Source: Candidatus Defluviilinea proxima
Lineage (GTDB): Bacteria > Chloroflexota > Anaerolineae > Anaerolineales > Villigracilaceae
Reading direction: 5' to 3'
Assembly (NCBI GenBank): GCA_016721115.1
Contig: JADKIW010000001.1
Span: 2,061,501 to 2,125,500 of the forward strand
Length of the DNA: 64,000 nt
Positions 42,270 to 50,184 of this stretch are shown here, piece after piece. The translations under genes and the position numbers were made by a program. A model generated the notes under the pieces. That model saw only the letters and a program-made list of their open reading frames with translations. It had not been told where the DNA came from and made no database searches. Each line of letters starts with the position of its first letter. Position 1 is the first letter of the stretch.

Positions 42270-42734
42270 TTATCCTTTCAACGTGCACAATGCCTGACGA
42301 ATCTCGCCAAGGTGATATGCCGTATGGACGACAATTGCCATCGAGCCGCCGATGGAATCTTCGTTCCACACTTTATTGTCACGGAACATTTTCTCAATGC
42401 GGTGATACGCATCTCTTAATTTATTTTTGTAATCATCCCACTCCACTGGCGTGACTTTTTCCACGGTGCGCCAGATGTGGCCCCAGTCTACTTTGCCGGG
42501 GTTTTCGCCTCGGGAGTATTTTTCCAACACTTCGAGGTAAAAAGTCACGTGTGCGACTTGGGCGGCAAGTGAGGCGCATTTGCCGCCAACAGGGATCGAT
42601 GCTTCTTGAGACGACACAGTCTCCAGCGTGGTAAGAAGCGATGTGTTTTTGTCCAGAAAGATGCCGTGGTGGTTCTCGAAGGTCTCATCCAATAGGGCAA
42701 AGAGGTTATTGAGAAAATCTTCTGGTTTGATCAT
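42270..42734 (-). CDS. DinB-family protein
   Basis: 154-residue four-helix-bundle DinB-like protein. Metal-ligand type His residues occur in SLAAQVAHVTFYLEVLEKY and in the last helix MAIVVHTAYHLGEIRQAL, with the family spacing. No enzymatic role can be assigned. Part of a run of four minus-strand genes with 2-6 base spacers, probably one transcript. Confidence 0.82.
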   Translation of the reverse strand: MIKPEDFLNNLFALLDETFENHHGIFLDKNTSLLTTLETVSSQEASIPVGGKCASLAAQVAHVTFYLEVLEKYSRGENPGKVDWGHIWRTVEKVTPVEWDDYKNKLRDAYHRIEKMFRDNKVWNEDSIGGSMAIVVHTAYHLGEIRQALCTLKG

Positions 42735-42736
42735 TT

Positions 42737-43312
42737 CTATTCATCTGCACTTTCATAGGCAGATTTGAGCCATTTGATGAGATCAACGTCCACTTGATTC
42801 ACATCGGTCAAGTTGACGATGTAATTGCACATGCTACCCTTGGGTTGTTCGACCAAGCGCGGATTCTTTGGGAGTTCTTTTGCGTTGATGCCGACCTCGA
42901 AACGTGTATTGGTTTTGGGGCCGATCATTGCAAATTGTTTCTTGCGCCGCAGGCTGACATAGCCTTTCTTGGGCGCGATCTCAAATTCACCGAACCGATC
43001 CATGTGTTTCATCAGCGTTTCGTGAATGGGGCGGAAGCCAGCTTTGGGGCCAGTGTAGATTTCATCCAATACAGTATCTGCACTTTTGCCTTTTGCCGCG
43101 CGTGCGCCATCCGATTCAAAAATGGCATGCACCAATGCATTGGCATCGCCGTGACCGAGCCCAAGCTTCTCTTTGAGCATGTCACGAATCTCACCATGTT
43201 TGGAGAGGCCGCTTTTCTTCACAAAAGCGGATAGTTCTGCCAGCGACATACCTGTTTTCTTTTGGATGTTGGCAAGTTGGGTAAGAACAGCTTTTTCGAG
43301 TGAGGTCATCAT
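42737..43312 (-). CDS. DUF4287/DUF5655 domain protein
   Basis: 191 residues. The N-terminal half is a DUF4287-like helical domain (QLANIQKKTGMSLAELSAFVKKSGLSKHGEIRDMLKEKLGLGHGDANALVHAIF); the C-terminal half is DUF5655-like (FRPIHETLMKHMDRFGEFEIAPKKGYVSLRRKKQFAMIGPKTNTRFEVGINAKELP). The pairing is common. Role unknown; DUF5655 members are predicted to sense or bind. An ATG at 43309 is an equally good start. Confidence 0.85.
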   Translation of the reverse strand: MMTSLEKAVLTQLANIQKKTGMSLAELSAFVKKSGLSKHGEIRDMLKEKLGLGHGDANALVHAIFESDGARAAKGKSADTVLDEIYTGPKAGFRPIHETLMKHMDRFGEFEIAPKKGYVSLRRKKQFAMIGPKTNTRFEVGINAKELPKNPRLVEQPKGSMCNYIVNLTDVNQVDVDLIKWLKSAYESADE

Positions 43313-43562
43313 GGGGAATCTCCTTTAGCAAGATCGAATAGAGACGATTGATTATAGAACATATTTTCTAAAAACGCAAATAGCAAATATGTGGATTAAA
43401 AGCCTCCTACGCGGATAACGCCCCGCGTCTTTCGTGAAAATAGCTGAGTCGTCAGACAAATAGCCTTAGTGGCGTCTGACACCTTGCCACGGGAAGGGAT
43501 CTTGCGTAGTTGGACGGGTTATTTTGAAAAAAGGTTCCAGGTTGATGGATAAGGCTGGCAGT
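43313..43562. other. Gene-free spacer
   Basis: About 250 bases without a credible gene. It holds an imperfect hairpin GTCAGAC...GTCTGAC around 43450-43480 and otherwise no recognised signal. The A/T-rich part before 43380 probably holds the promoter of the minus-strand four-gene run. Confidence 0.5.
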
Positions 43563-43688
43563 TCATTCCCTTTCTGCTAATCTCACGAGAAAGAGACCGT
43601 GAATCCCACCGACTACTGCGCCTGCGACAAATAAGGTCCCTGCCATGAGCAATACCGATTGCCATAGTACAGACACCTTGAACGTCAT
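43563..43688 (-). CDS. 41-residue putative small membrane protein or gene remnant
   Basis: Minus-strand ORF of 41 residues with one hydrophobic helix (SVLWQSVLLMAGTLFVAGAVVGGIHG) and end FLVRLAERE. A GGGGA is 7 bases from the ATG. The AVVGGIHGLFLV ending looks like the last helix of large Chloroflexi membrane proteins, so it may be the tail of a decayed gene rather than an independent one. Confidence 0.35.
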   Translation of the reverse strand: MTFKVSVLWQSVLLMAGTLFVAGAVVGGIHGLFLVRLAERE

Positions 43689-43705
43689 ATCAATTCCCCA
43701 AAAAA

Positions 43706-43728
43706 TGACGGGCATGCTGAATGCCCGT
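43706..43728 (-). terminator. Intrinsic terminator after the MOSC gene
   Basis: On the minus strand GACGGGCAT-TCAGC-ATGCCCGTC followed by ATTTTTT, 10 bases after the stop at 43738. It closes the AGE/AAC(3)/NodB/MOSC run. Confidence 0.85.
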
Positions 43729-43737
43729 CTGAGTTGT

Positions 43738-44385
43738 TTATTTTTGTACGGAGACTTCCTTCAGATGTTCTTCCATATCCTTGCGACTGCGTACATCGAT
43801 GGGGGAGTTGAGATACCGTTGTAACGTCTCTTCTGTATATCCCTTTGTGTAGTGGTCGCGATACATCTGCACAATGGAAACTGTTTCCTTGGTGTATTTT
43901 TCGACTCTTACTTCGTCGCCTGCTTTGATCGTGCCTTGTTTGATAATGCGGACATACAAGCCAGGGCGTTCTGCGGCTTTGAACTTTTTCACCCAGTGCG
44001 GATCATCCATACGAGTGGCAAATGTGCCACACGGAATGCGCGGCGAAGTGACTTGCAGGGTCACCTCACCGACATGGATGTAATCGCCGACATTGAATTT
44101 GGCACTTTCCAGATCGCTGATGGTCAGGTTATCGCCAAAGGTGCCGGGAGCGAGCTCTCTTCCGATCTCTTTCGACCACCACACGTAATCTGCGCCACCG
44201 TAGATGTAGAGCGCCTGATCAACGCCGCCATGGTGCTTGGTATCGCAGATGGCGTCGCCATCGATGCCAAGGGACTTGATCTCCACGGGTCTGTCCACGG
44301 ACATTTTGTAGATGCCCGTCGTTTCAATATAATCTTTTCTTTGCTGTTGTCTTTCTTTGCCGATGTTGATACTGAGTAACTTCAT
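43738..44385 (-). CDS. MOSC domain protein, YiiM-like
   Basis: 215 residues. MOSC fold: MKLLSINIGKERQ start, SLGIDGDAICDTKHHGGVDQALYIYGGADYVWW, LAPGTFGDNLTISDL, the conserved Cys in SPRIPCGTFATRM that in family members carries sulphur or contacts molybdopterin, and the C-terminal YTKETVSIVQMYRD. YiiM-type proteins reduce N-hydroxylated compounds with molybdenum cofactor. Overlaps the deacetylase by 4 bases and ends the operon. Confidence 0.9.
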   Translation of the reverse strand: MKLLSINIGKERQQQRKDYIETTGIYKMSVDRPVEIKSLGIDGDAICDTKHHGGVDQALYIYGGADYVWWSKEIGRELAPGTFGDNLTISDLESAKFNVGDYIHVGEVTLQVTSPRIPCGTFATRMDDPHWVKKFKAAERPGLYVRIIKQGTIKAGDEVRVEKYTKETVSIVQMYRDHYTKGYTEETLQRYLNSPIDVRSRKDMEEHLKEVSVQK

Positions 44386-45104
44386 TTGTGTTCACCTTTA
44401 TTTTGGAATGCAGGAGCTTGCTCCTGTGTATTCGCCAGCGAGCTGGCTGATTCCATACTGTGTATTTGTTCAATTGTAACAAACTGAAATTTCATGGACT
44501 TGAGTTTGGGGATGATGACTTCCAATATCTGCGTGACCTTCCTCCCGTGTCCATGCCCATCGTGCAAAACGATGACCGCACCAGGGACAGTTTCGTCGAG
44601 CACTTGTCTGACGGTCCAATTTGTGGGTTGCATCCAATGTTGGGGAATACTGCTCCACATCACAAGATGGTAGCCCCATTCTGTGAGATAGGAGAGTGTG
44701 CGTGATGTGAATATCCCATATGGCGGGCGGATATCTCGTATTGTGTCGGGAGAAATGCCGCAAGCGTTGGCGATGGCATTTCGTGATCGATCCAACTGTC
44801 CCTTTAGGGTTGAAGCGTTTTCAAGTGGAAAGGGAAGATGACGATAACAATGGATCCCGATATGATGTCCACTCTCATGGATGCGTTTGACGAGTTGTGG
44901 ATATTGCTCCACATATTGCCCCACCAAAAAGAACGTTGCGTGGATTCCATGCTTTGCCAACACGTCCAACACTTGCGGTGTATCGCGCGGGTGAGGGCCA
45001 TCATCGAAGGTCAACGCGATTTCGTGGCGGGTTGGGTCGCCGTAAAACAAAACGCTGGGGTGGCGCCTTTGCATGTTGCGATAGATGTCTGTAATGATAC
45101 TCAC
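44382..45104 (-). CDS. NodB-type polysaccharide deacetylase
   Basis: 240 residues. NodB homology domain: HEIALTFDDGPHPRDTP (catalytic Asp and metal Asp), HATFFLVGQYVEQYPQLVKRIHESGHHIGIHCYRHLPF (metal His pair; the usual HTxxH is HCYRH), RPPYGIFTSR, LVMWS and VIVLHDGHGHGRK. No signal peptide, so it may act on cytoplasmic or imported sugars. The last about 18 residues come from a palindromic repeat (see 44404-44455). Overlaps its neighbours by 4 bases on both sides. Confidence 0.9.
   Translation of the reverse strand: MSIITDIYRNMQRRHPSVLFYGDPTRHEIALTFDDGPHPRDTPQVLDVLAKHGIHATFFLVGQYVEQYPQLVKRIHESGHHIGIHCYRHLPFPLENASTLKGQLDRSRNAIANACGISPDTIRDIRPPYGIFTSRTLSYLTEWGYHLVMWSSIPQHWMQPTNWTVRQVLDETVPGAVIVLHDGHGHGRKVTQILEVIIPKLKSMKFQFVTIEQIHSMESASSLANTQEQAPAFQNKGEHK
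44404..44455. repeat. Palindromic repeat coding the deacetylase C-terminus
   Basis: TGGAAT...ATTCCA ends (44404, 44455) enclose two perfect small hairpins: CAGGAGC-TT-GCTCCTG and GCCAGC-GA-GCTGGC. It looks like a REP-type element that was inserted at the gene end and is now translated (ESASSLANTQEQAPAFQ). Confidence 0.55.
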
Positions 45105-45841
45105 TCGGTTTTACTCACAAAACACAAGGGATCATGGCGTAATGCATTCAATGCAAAATCCCACAAAGACTTTGCTTCGATCAGATAACACTCTGCGTTG
45201 AGCACGCGTTCATGGCGCAAGCCTTGTGTCATGATTTGTTCGATACGTTCATACCGTTGTTCGTAACCACGGAAGTTGTGCGGTTTGTATGTTTTCATAA
45301 TGACCGCGCCATCTGTGAGTGTTAGGTGATATTCCATTGGCGGTTTGTAAAGATAAGGCGGTTCGACCAGTTCTTCGATGGCGTGCATGGATGTGTTGGG
45401 TTCGAGCCCGCAACCGAGCATAAGGATTTGTCCATCGTATTTTGGCAACAGATGAAATGGAGAATTGGGCCCGCAGGGCGTTGTATCTTCGATGTGGCGT
45501 TCGATGATTAGCGAAGCAAATTTCCCAGCCGCACCGACCGAGTGAGTAGGATGAACTGACCGTAACGTTCCTTTTCGCAATCGAAAGAATTCTGGAAGCG
45601 CACCTACATTCGATGGCGTTTGATTCACATCGAAGTATGGATGATCAGGTGTGACGTGTTCATAAGAAAGCGCAGGCATGAGCAATGTGCCATCATCTCC
45701 CAATACATTCAGTATGCCGGTGATAACTGTCTCTGCTCTGCCGAGGATATTTCCCAATGAACGGAGTGAACTATGCACTAGCAATACGCCGCCCCGCCGC
45801 ACACCTAACGCCAACAAGTCATTTTGAAATCTGTCGTTCAA
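45101..45841 (-). CDS. AAC(3)-family N-acetyltransferase-like protein
   Basis: 246 residues of the antibiotic_NAT (aminoglycoside 3-N-acetyltransferase) family. Signature: GGVLLVHSSLRSLGNILGRAETVITGILNVLGDDGTLLMPALSYE, then PSNVGALPEFFRLRKGTLRSVHPTHSVGAAG with the conserved RS.HP.HSV, CGPNSPFHLLPKYDGQILMLGCG. The family includes true resistance enzymes and members in sugar or polyketide gene sets; here it sits between an epimerase and a deacetylase, so N-acetylation of an amino sugar is the more natural guess. Overlaps the deacetylase by 4 bases. Confidence 0.9.
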   Translation of the reverse strand: MNDRFQNDLLALGVRRGGVLLVHSSLRSLGNILGRAETVITGILNVLGDDGTLLMPALSYEHVTPDHPYFDVNQTPSNVGALPEFFRLRKGTLRSVHPTHSVGAAGKFASLIIERHIEDTTPCGPNSPFHLLPKYDGQILMLGCGLEPNTSMHAIEELVEPPYLYKPPMEYHLTLTDGAVIMKTYKPHNFRGYEQRYERIEQIMTQGLRHERVLNAECYLIEAKSLWDFALNALRHDPLCFVSKTE

Positions 45842-45842
45842 A

Positions 45843-47009
45843 TTATTTCATTCCTTCAAATATCTTCCAGCACCGATATAAACCACGCGGCACATGAAAG
45901 CATCCCTTCCACTTACCACCCTTGAGCGGAAGCAACACATCGCCGCGCCGATTGAGATATCCAAACCATTCACCATGCTCAGAGTCGGGGAAATGCTCCC
46001 ACGTGTATGCGTGCACGCGCTCATACCATTTCCAGCAATCTGTGCGCTGTGTCAGCGAATACCCTAAAGCCAATGCGATCAACGTCTCCATATGTACCCA
46101 CCACAATTTTTGATCCCACTCCAATTGCTGAGGCGGATGACCAAGTCGGTCGAGAAAGTAAAAGATACCATCGTATTCCTTGTCCCAGCCAAACTCAAGC
46201 ATGGATAATGTCACATCGACGGCTTTTTCGATCAAAGCAGGATCATTTCGACGACGGGCAATATCCATGATGAACCACATCGCCTCAATGGCGTGACCGG
46301 GGTTGATCAAGCGTCCTTCGAATGAATCCACCCTGACGCCGTTTGGCGCGATGTTTTCCACGACAATGTTCGTTTCAGGATCGAGGAAGTCGTTCATTAC
46401 CGTATTGACGCACACATCCATCGTGGATTCAACTTCATCACACGTCAACAGATGTTCCATCTCAAGCGTGAGATTGCACAAGATCATCGGCAAGGCAAAA
46501 TTCTTAAGCGGACGTGCCCCCGGTACAAGCTTGTTGTAGATGCCCTTGGGGTTATCCTGTCGTTTCAAAATATTCCGATATGTAGATTGTGCCAGTGATG
46601 CGGCTTCATTATCTTGTGCGGCGAGTGCATATTGACCGAATGCCATCGCGGCGAAACAATCAGAGAAGATATTGTACGGTTGTACAAGCGGATTCCCCTC
46701 ACGAGTCAGCGAGAAATACCAATTGCCGTTGGGAGCCTGTCCATGCGTGCGGAGGAAGTCCGCGCCGTGTTTGGCGAGCTCCAGCCATTCGGGCCGATGT
46801 TCAATGCGGTTGTACAACATCGAGAACGTCCACACCTGACGGGCTTGTAGCCAGATGAATTTGTCTGTGTCGAAGACAGAGCCATCACGGTTTAAGCAGG
46901 TGAAGTATCCGCCGTGTTCGCGGTCAGGAGAGTGACGTTCCCAGAAGGGGATCACGTCATTGAAAAGAGAGTCGCGATAGAGAGTGGAAAGGCCGGAGAA
47001 GATGGACAT
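45843..47009 (-). CDS. AGE-family sugar 2-epimerase/isomerase
   Basis: 388-residue (alpha/alpha)6-barrel protein of the N-acylglucosamine 2-epimerase family. Typical strings: FWERHSPDREHGGYFTCLNRDGSVFDTDKFIWLQARQVWTFSMLYNR, RLINPGHAIEAMWFIMDIARR (catalytic His region), QKLWWVHMETLIAL and HGEWFGYLNRRGD. Family enzymes epimerise GlcNAc/ManNAc, cellobiose or mannose. Starts the tight operon AGE-AAC(3)-NodB-MOSC. Confidence 0.93.
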   Translation of the reverse strand: MSIFSGLSTLYRDSLFNDVIPFWERHSPDREHGGYFTCLNRDGSVFDTDKFIWLQARQVWTFSMLYNRIEHRPEWLELAKHGADFLRTHGQAPNGNWYFSLTREGNPLVQPYNIFSDCFAAMAFGQYALAAQDNEAASLAQSTYRNILKRQDNPKGIYNKLVPGARPLKNFALPMILCNLTLEMEHLLTCDEVESTMDVCVNTVMNDFLDPETNIVVENIAPNGVRVDSFEGRLINPGHAIEAMWFIMDIARRRNDPALIEKAVDVTLSMLEFGWDKEYDGIFYFLDRLGHPPQQLEWDQKLWWVHMETLIALALGYSLTQRTDCWKWYERVHAYTWEHFPDSEHGEWFGYLNRRGDVLLPLKGGKWKGCFHVPRGLYRCWKIFEGMK

Positions 47010-47071
47010 AGCAACTTCCGTAATTACTTTTATGTTTCTGCAAAATTACAGATCCTGTGGCGTCATCTGCA

Positions 47072-47170
47072 ATCCCGAAGGGATGACATGATCTCACGCA
47101 AACCTATGACATCCCTTTGGGATTGATAAAAAACATTTCGACCATCTATAGTCATTTCACTCCTTCGGAG
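47072..47170. repeat. 100-bp dispersed repeat, copy 2
   Basis: ATCCCGAAGGGATGACATG ... ATGACATCCCTTTGGG ... CGACCATCTATAG ... CTCCTTCGGAGT; same order and orientation as 36531-36632, with substitutions. Lies between the AGE gene and the DUF4434 gene, where the operon promoter should be. Confidence 0.65.
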
Positions 47171-47204
47171 TTTTTAGCTACCGTCATTGGCAGTGATTTA
47201 CTGA

Positions 47205-48164
47205 TTAGCCCTGCGCCGAGGACGGCGCAGGGAGCGATAGCCCAAAATATTCACAATAGCGATCAAACAGATGATGCGCCTGTGGGTAGCATGAGTTGGG
47301 ACTCAAGAAATGCGAGAACTCAAAGGTGATGGCTTTCTCAACGCCGATGCGTTGGGCGGCTTCGAGTTTGAGCAGGAGTTTTTCCCATTTGATGGGAAGG
47401 AATTTGATGGGCATATCGCGGTCGAAGGTTTCGCTGTTCGTCCAGCAATGCAGACCGTACTTGTCGGCGAGAGCCTTATTGACTGCGAGGAAGTCAGAGA
47501 GTTCATGGTAATCCACGTGTCCATCCTGAAATGCGACTGCATCTACTGCGCCGCGGATGCCAGACATCACTTCGCCCCATTCGGCTTCATGTTCTGCAAG
47601 CGTGATGCCGTCCGTCTTTGTGATCTCGGCGCTGTGAGAACTCACAGATTTTGCACCGTCGATCCACGGGGAGATGAGCACGGGTAGATTATTCGAGATG
47701 CTTTTGCAGTGACGTCCCATTGTGGCGTAGAGATCAATGATGCCCTTTGTGCGGCGGCTGACTTCTTGCGTAAGATACCAGCCCTTGAATGCAGAACGAT
47801 TTCCATACTTCTTCCAGACTTCATCCACGACGGCGCGATTGAGATCCACTTCTTTTTGGAATTCATTGTTCGCCCAGTAGTCCCCTGAGTCGTAGGTGCC
47901 GAAATAAAAAGACATGCCGTATTTTTCGGCGAGCGTGAGGAACATGTCCACCAGATCCACGGGCGGACGGTGACAGCCTTCACGGGTCATTAATACTTCA
48001 GATGGATAGGTGATCCAGCGTCGGTGGCCGGAACGTATCAGGATAACCGTATCAATCCCAACGTTACGCATGACGCGAAAGTCTTGATCCCACTCATCCA
48101 GCCCCCAGTTTTGATGCGGGATGTCGTGTGAGATTTCGTCCAGAAAAGTTCCAGAGATCAACAT
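47205..48164 (-). CDS. DUF4434-type TIM-barrel protein
   Basis: 319 residues. Matches the DUF4434/glycoside-hydrolase-like pattern: SGTFLDEISHDIPHQNWGLDEWDQDFRVMRNVGIDTVILIR, KYGMSFYFGTYDSGDYW, GWYLTQEVSRR (candidate acid Glu), PVLISPWIDG, VDAVAFQDGHVDYHEL, CWTNSETFDRD and AITFEFSHFLSPNS. Related barrels cleave or bind polysaccharides; activity here unproven. No signal peptide. Faces the same way as the AGE operon about 200 bases downstream of it, so a sugar-processing role together is plausible. The C-terminal residues (APSSAQG) lie in a hairpin. Confidence 0.8.
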   Translation of the reverse strand: MLISGTFLDEISHDIPHQNWGLDEWDQDFRVMRNVGIDTVILIRSGHRRWITYPSEVLMTREGCHRPPVDLVDMFLTLAEKYGMSFYFGTYDSGDYWANNEFQKEVDLNRAVVDEVWKKYGNRSAFKGWYLTQEVSRRTKGIIDLYATMGRHCKSISNNLPVLISPWIDGAKSVSSHSAEITKTDGITLAEHEAEWGEVMSGIRGAVDAVAFQDGHVDYHELSDFLAVNKALADKYGLHCWTNSETFDRDMPIKFLPIKWEKLLLKLEAAQRIGVEKAITFEFSHFLSPNSCYPQAHHLFDRYCEYFGLSLPAPSSAQG

Positions 48165-48186
48165 GGTTCACCTTTGCTTTCGGAAG

Positions 48187-48522
48187 TTATTTTATGCCAA
48201 CTGCCAATGTCCCTACGATGATGGAAACAAATAAAAGGGATGCACCCAACCCTACAGATGCAATGATGGCAACGATGACCGCTAGAAATGCGTTCCAATT
48301 GAACTTTGTCATGAGGAGCTTTGTCAGCCAGCGGGCAAGGATGACGGCTGGAAATAACGAGACGCTCTGGCATATCACGGCGATACTGATGGCATTGAAG
48401 CCCTGACTTTCACTGACGCCGTTGAGCATAACGACTTGCCCGAAGACAAGTAAAACTGCGGTTGCGATCAGAAGGAAGAATGTGGATAAACCTGCGATAG
48501 CGGATGGGATCTTGGTGGGCAC
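48187..48522 (-). CDS. Small membrane protein of unknown function
   Basis: 111 residues with three hydrophobic helices (about 9-34, 43-63, 78-109). No recognised family. A short spacer from the DUF4434 gene allows co-transcription. Only membrane location can be said. Confidence 0.6.
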   Translation of the reverse strand: MPTKIPSAIAGLSTFFLLIATAVLLVFGQVVMLNGVSESQGFNAISIAVICQSVSLFPAVILARWLTKLLMTKFNWNAFLAVIVAIIASVGLGASLLFVSIIVGTLAVGIK

Positions 48523-48612
48523 GTTGTTACTCCTAAAGGGATTTTTATCGATTATATCTTTCCGTGAAACGATAGTGGCAAGTTGTATAATGAATTAGCC
48601 AAGGAGAATACA

Positions 48613-48822
48613 ATGGAAACTCAAACCTGCCCCAAATGTAATGAACCCATGGATGAAGGTGCATTATCCGCAAGCGACCCGACCGGGTATGTATCTAAAA
48701 AGCAGACGGGAATGTTGAAAAATGTGACAAAGATCAGTCAGGCGCGGGCCTGTCTGAATTGTGGTTATGTGGAACTGTATTTGAACCCACAGGAATTGAA
48801 GTCGAAATTAGCCAAGGTTTGA
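48613..48822 (+). CDS. Small zinc-ribbon protein
   Basis: 69 residues from the ATG at 48613, preceded by CCAAGGAG. CxxC (METQTCPKCNEPMDEG) and CxxC (ARACLNCGYVELYL) form a zinc ribbon with a 40-residue linker. Such small proteins bind metal and perhaps nucleic acid; function unknown. Convergent with the lipoprotein at 48827, only 4 bases away. Confidence 0.75.
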   Translation: METQTCPKCNEPMDEGALSASDPTGYVSKKQTGMLKNVTKISQARACLNCGYVELYLNPQELKSKLAKV

Positions 48823-48826
48823 TGAA

Positions 48827-49447
48827 CTATTTCGCTTCGACGAGAAAACCGTAACTGACATCTCCTTTGCCATCCCATACTGCGAAGACATAGAAAACAT
48901 ACAAGCCTGGTTGTAGGTCTTGTTTGATTTCTTGAGATGTTTGCAGGGCGAGTGTGGAGACATAGCCCTCGATAAAATTCCACCAACGATAGTTGCCCGC
49001 GTCATTGGGAAGTTGGATCTCGTTCGCATCGGATGCAGGGAAAACTGTCAGGACTAATTGTGTTGGCGGATCGTTCAATGGCAGGGTAAGAGTTCCGCTG
49101 AATGGCAACGAAGACTTCAATGGTTCAGTTGCGGTTGGAACGCCGACCATATCCACGCAGACTTCTGCAGAGTTGGCGGATGATGTTGCCGCTTTCCAGC
49201 AATACGTTCCTATACCTGCTGTTTGTGTTGTGCCGTTGATGGTCAGCATTGCAGGCGGAGGGGCCTCGTGCGATGGAGTTGCTGCAAGTGCAGGCGAGCC
49301 GTTTGACGGTGGTGTTGCAGATGATTGAGGATCACCGAATAAGGACTCTGCAGGTGGTTCTGTTGGAGGAAGTGGCGTCCCTGTGGTGCAGGCGGAAAGA
49401 ACAGCGATCAATAGAACGGTAAAGGTTTTACGTATTGTTTTTTTCAT
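48827..49447 (-). CDS. Thr/Pro/Ala-linker lipoprotein
   Basis: 206 residues. Signal MKKTIRKTFTVLLIAVLSAC with lipobox; then an Pro/Ser/Thr/Ala-rich linker (about 25-65) and a beta-rich domain with a Cys pair (GTYCWKAATSS, SAEVCVDMVG) that likely forms a disulphide. The end RWWNFIEGYV...QPGLYVFYVFAVWDGKGDVSYGFLVEAK resembles surface domains of Chloroflexi lipoproteins. No function assigned. Confidence 0.8.
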   Translation of the reverse strand: MKKTIRKTFTVLLIAVLSACTTGTPLPPTEPPAESLFGDPQSSATPPSNGSPALAATPSHEAPPPAMLTINGTTQTAGIGTYCWKAATSSANSAEVCVDMVGVPTATEPLKSSLPFSGTLTLPLNDPPTQLVLTVFPASDANEIQLPNDAGNYRWWNFIEGYVSTLALQTSQEIKQDLQPGLYVFYVFAVWDGKGDVSYGFLVEAK

Positions 49448-49454
49448 GATGGGA

Positions 49455-50129
49455 TTAACTACCGTATACCTGCATCAATTCCACTTCTGCATCTGGTGCC
49501 ACGACCAGCACGTAATCGCGCATATCTTCCAGATGTTTCGTGATTAACGTTTCTTCGATCCCCGCTGGTGTATAGACCGTGAAAACCACATTACGCGTGG
49601 ACTCGGTGATCTGCGTCCGCTGATCGGGGCCGTAGATGATGTCTGAGATGATGCCGATCTGGTCGCTGATGATCATATCGCCTGCTTTGACGGTTTGAGT
49701 CTCGCCGCGCATGACCGTATAACTTTCTGTCCCTTGTGTGACATCGAGAGTCAACGGCAATTGTAGTTTGTCCAGATCATGGCCCGCTGTGAGAAGCATG
49801 TTCTTCACTTCTGCCATGAACATGCACTCAACCAGTGACGCTACAGTGGGAATGGACTTGCCTTTCAAGACGATGGACTCGAGTTGCAGTTGAACGTGAT
49901 AGGTTTTCTTGAAGCGTTTGTAATACTCCGCATAGACTTTCAAAACGGGATGACTTGCGATCGCGGCACGATCTTGCCCTGCGAATTGAGCGCGGAGTGA
50001 TTCTTCGAGTTCCGCTTTACGCTTTTCCAATTCGACGTGATGCGCGGGGTTGGATGCGTTGCGCATGACCAAAATCCCTGCATGGGCGGAGGGGAAGGAT
50101 GATTTCCAGGATGATGTTAGGTAGAGCAT
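49455..50129 (-). CDS. Stand-alone B3/B4 tRNA-binding-domain protein
   Basis: About 224 residues (ATG at 50129; a TTG at 50144 is an alternative). Contains the B3/B4 domain found in phenylalanyl-tRNA synthetase beta: EYYKRFKKTYHVQLQLESIVLKGKSIPTVASLVECMFMAEVKNMLLTAGHDLDKLQLPLTLDVTQG, ending QITESTRNVVFTVYTPAGI. Stand-alone members are widespread and are thought to act on mischarged tRNA or amino acids. No synthetase gene is near. Confidence 0.82.
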   Translation of the reverse strand: MLYLTSSWKSSFPSAHAGILVMRNASNPAHHVELEKRKAELEESLRAQFAGQDRAAIASHPVLKVYAEYYKRFKKTYHVQLQLESIVLKGKSIPTVASLVECMFMAEVKNMLLTAGHDLDKLQLPLTLDVTQGTESYTVMRGETQTVKAGDMIISDQIGIISDIIYGPDQRTQITESTRNVVFTVYTPAGIEETLITKHLEDMRDYVLVVAPDAEVELMQVYGS

Positions 50130-50184
50130 TTGATGAATTTCCAATCGACTTTTCTGCAGCTATACGGCTCATTGGTTAATGATG

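Noticed and set aside
45101..45841. Antibiotic resistance gene
   Set aside because: AAC(3)-family membership is clear but the operon context is sugar metabolism; resistance would be over-reading.
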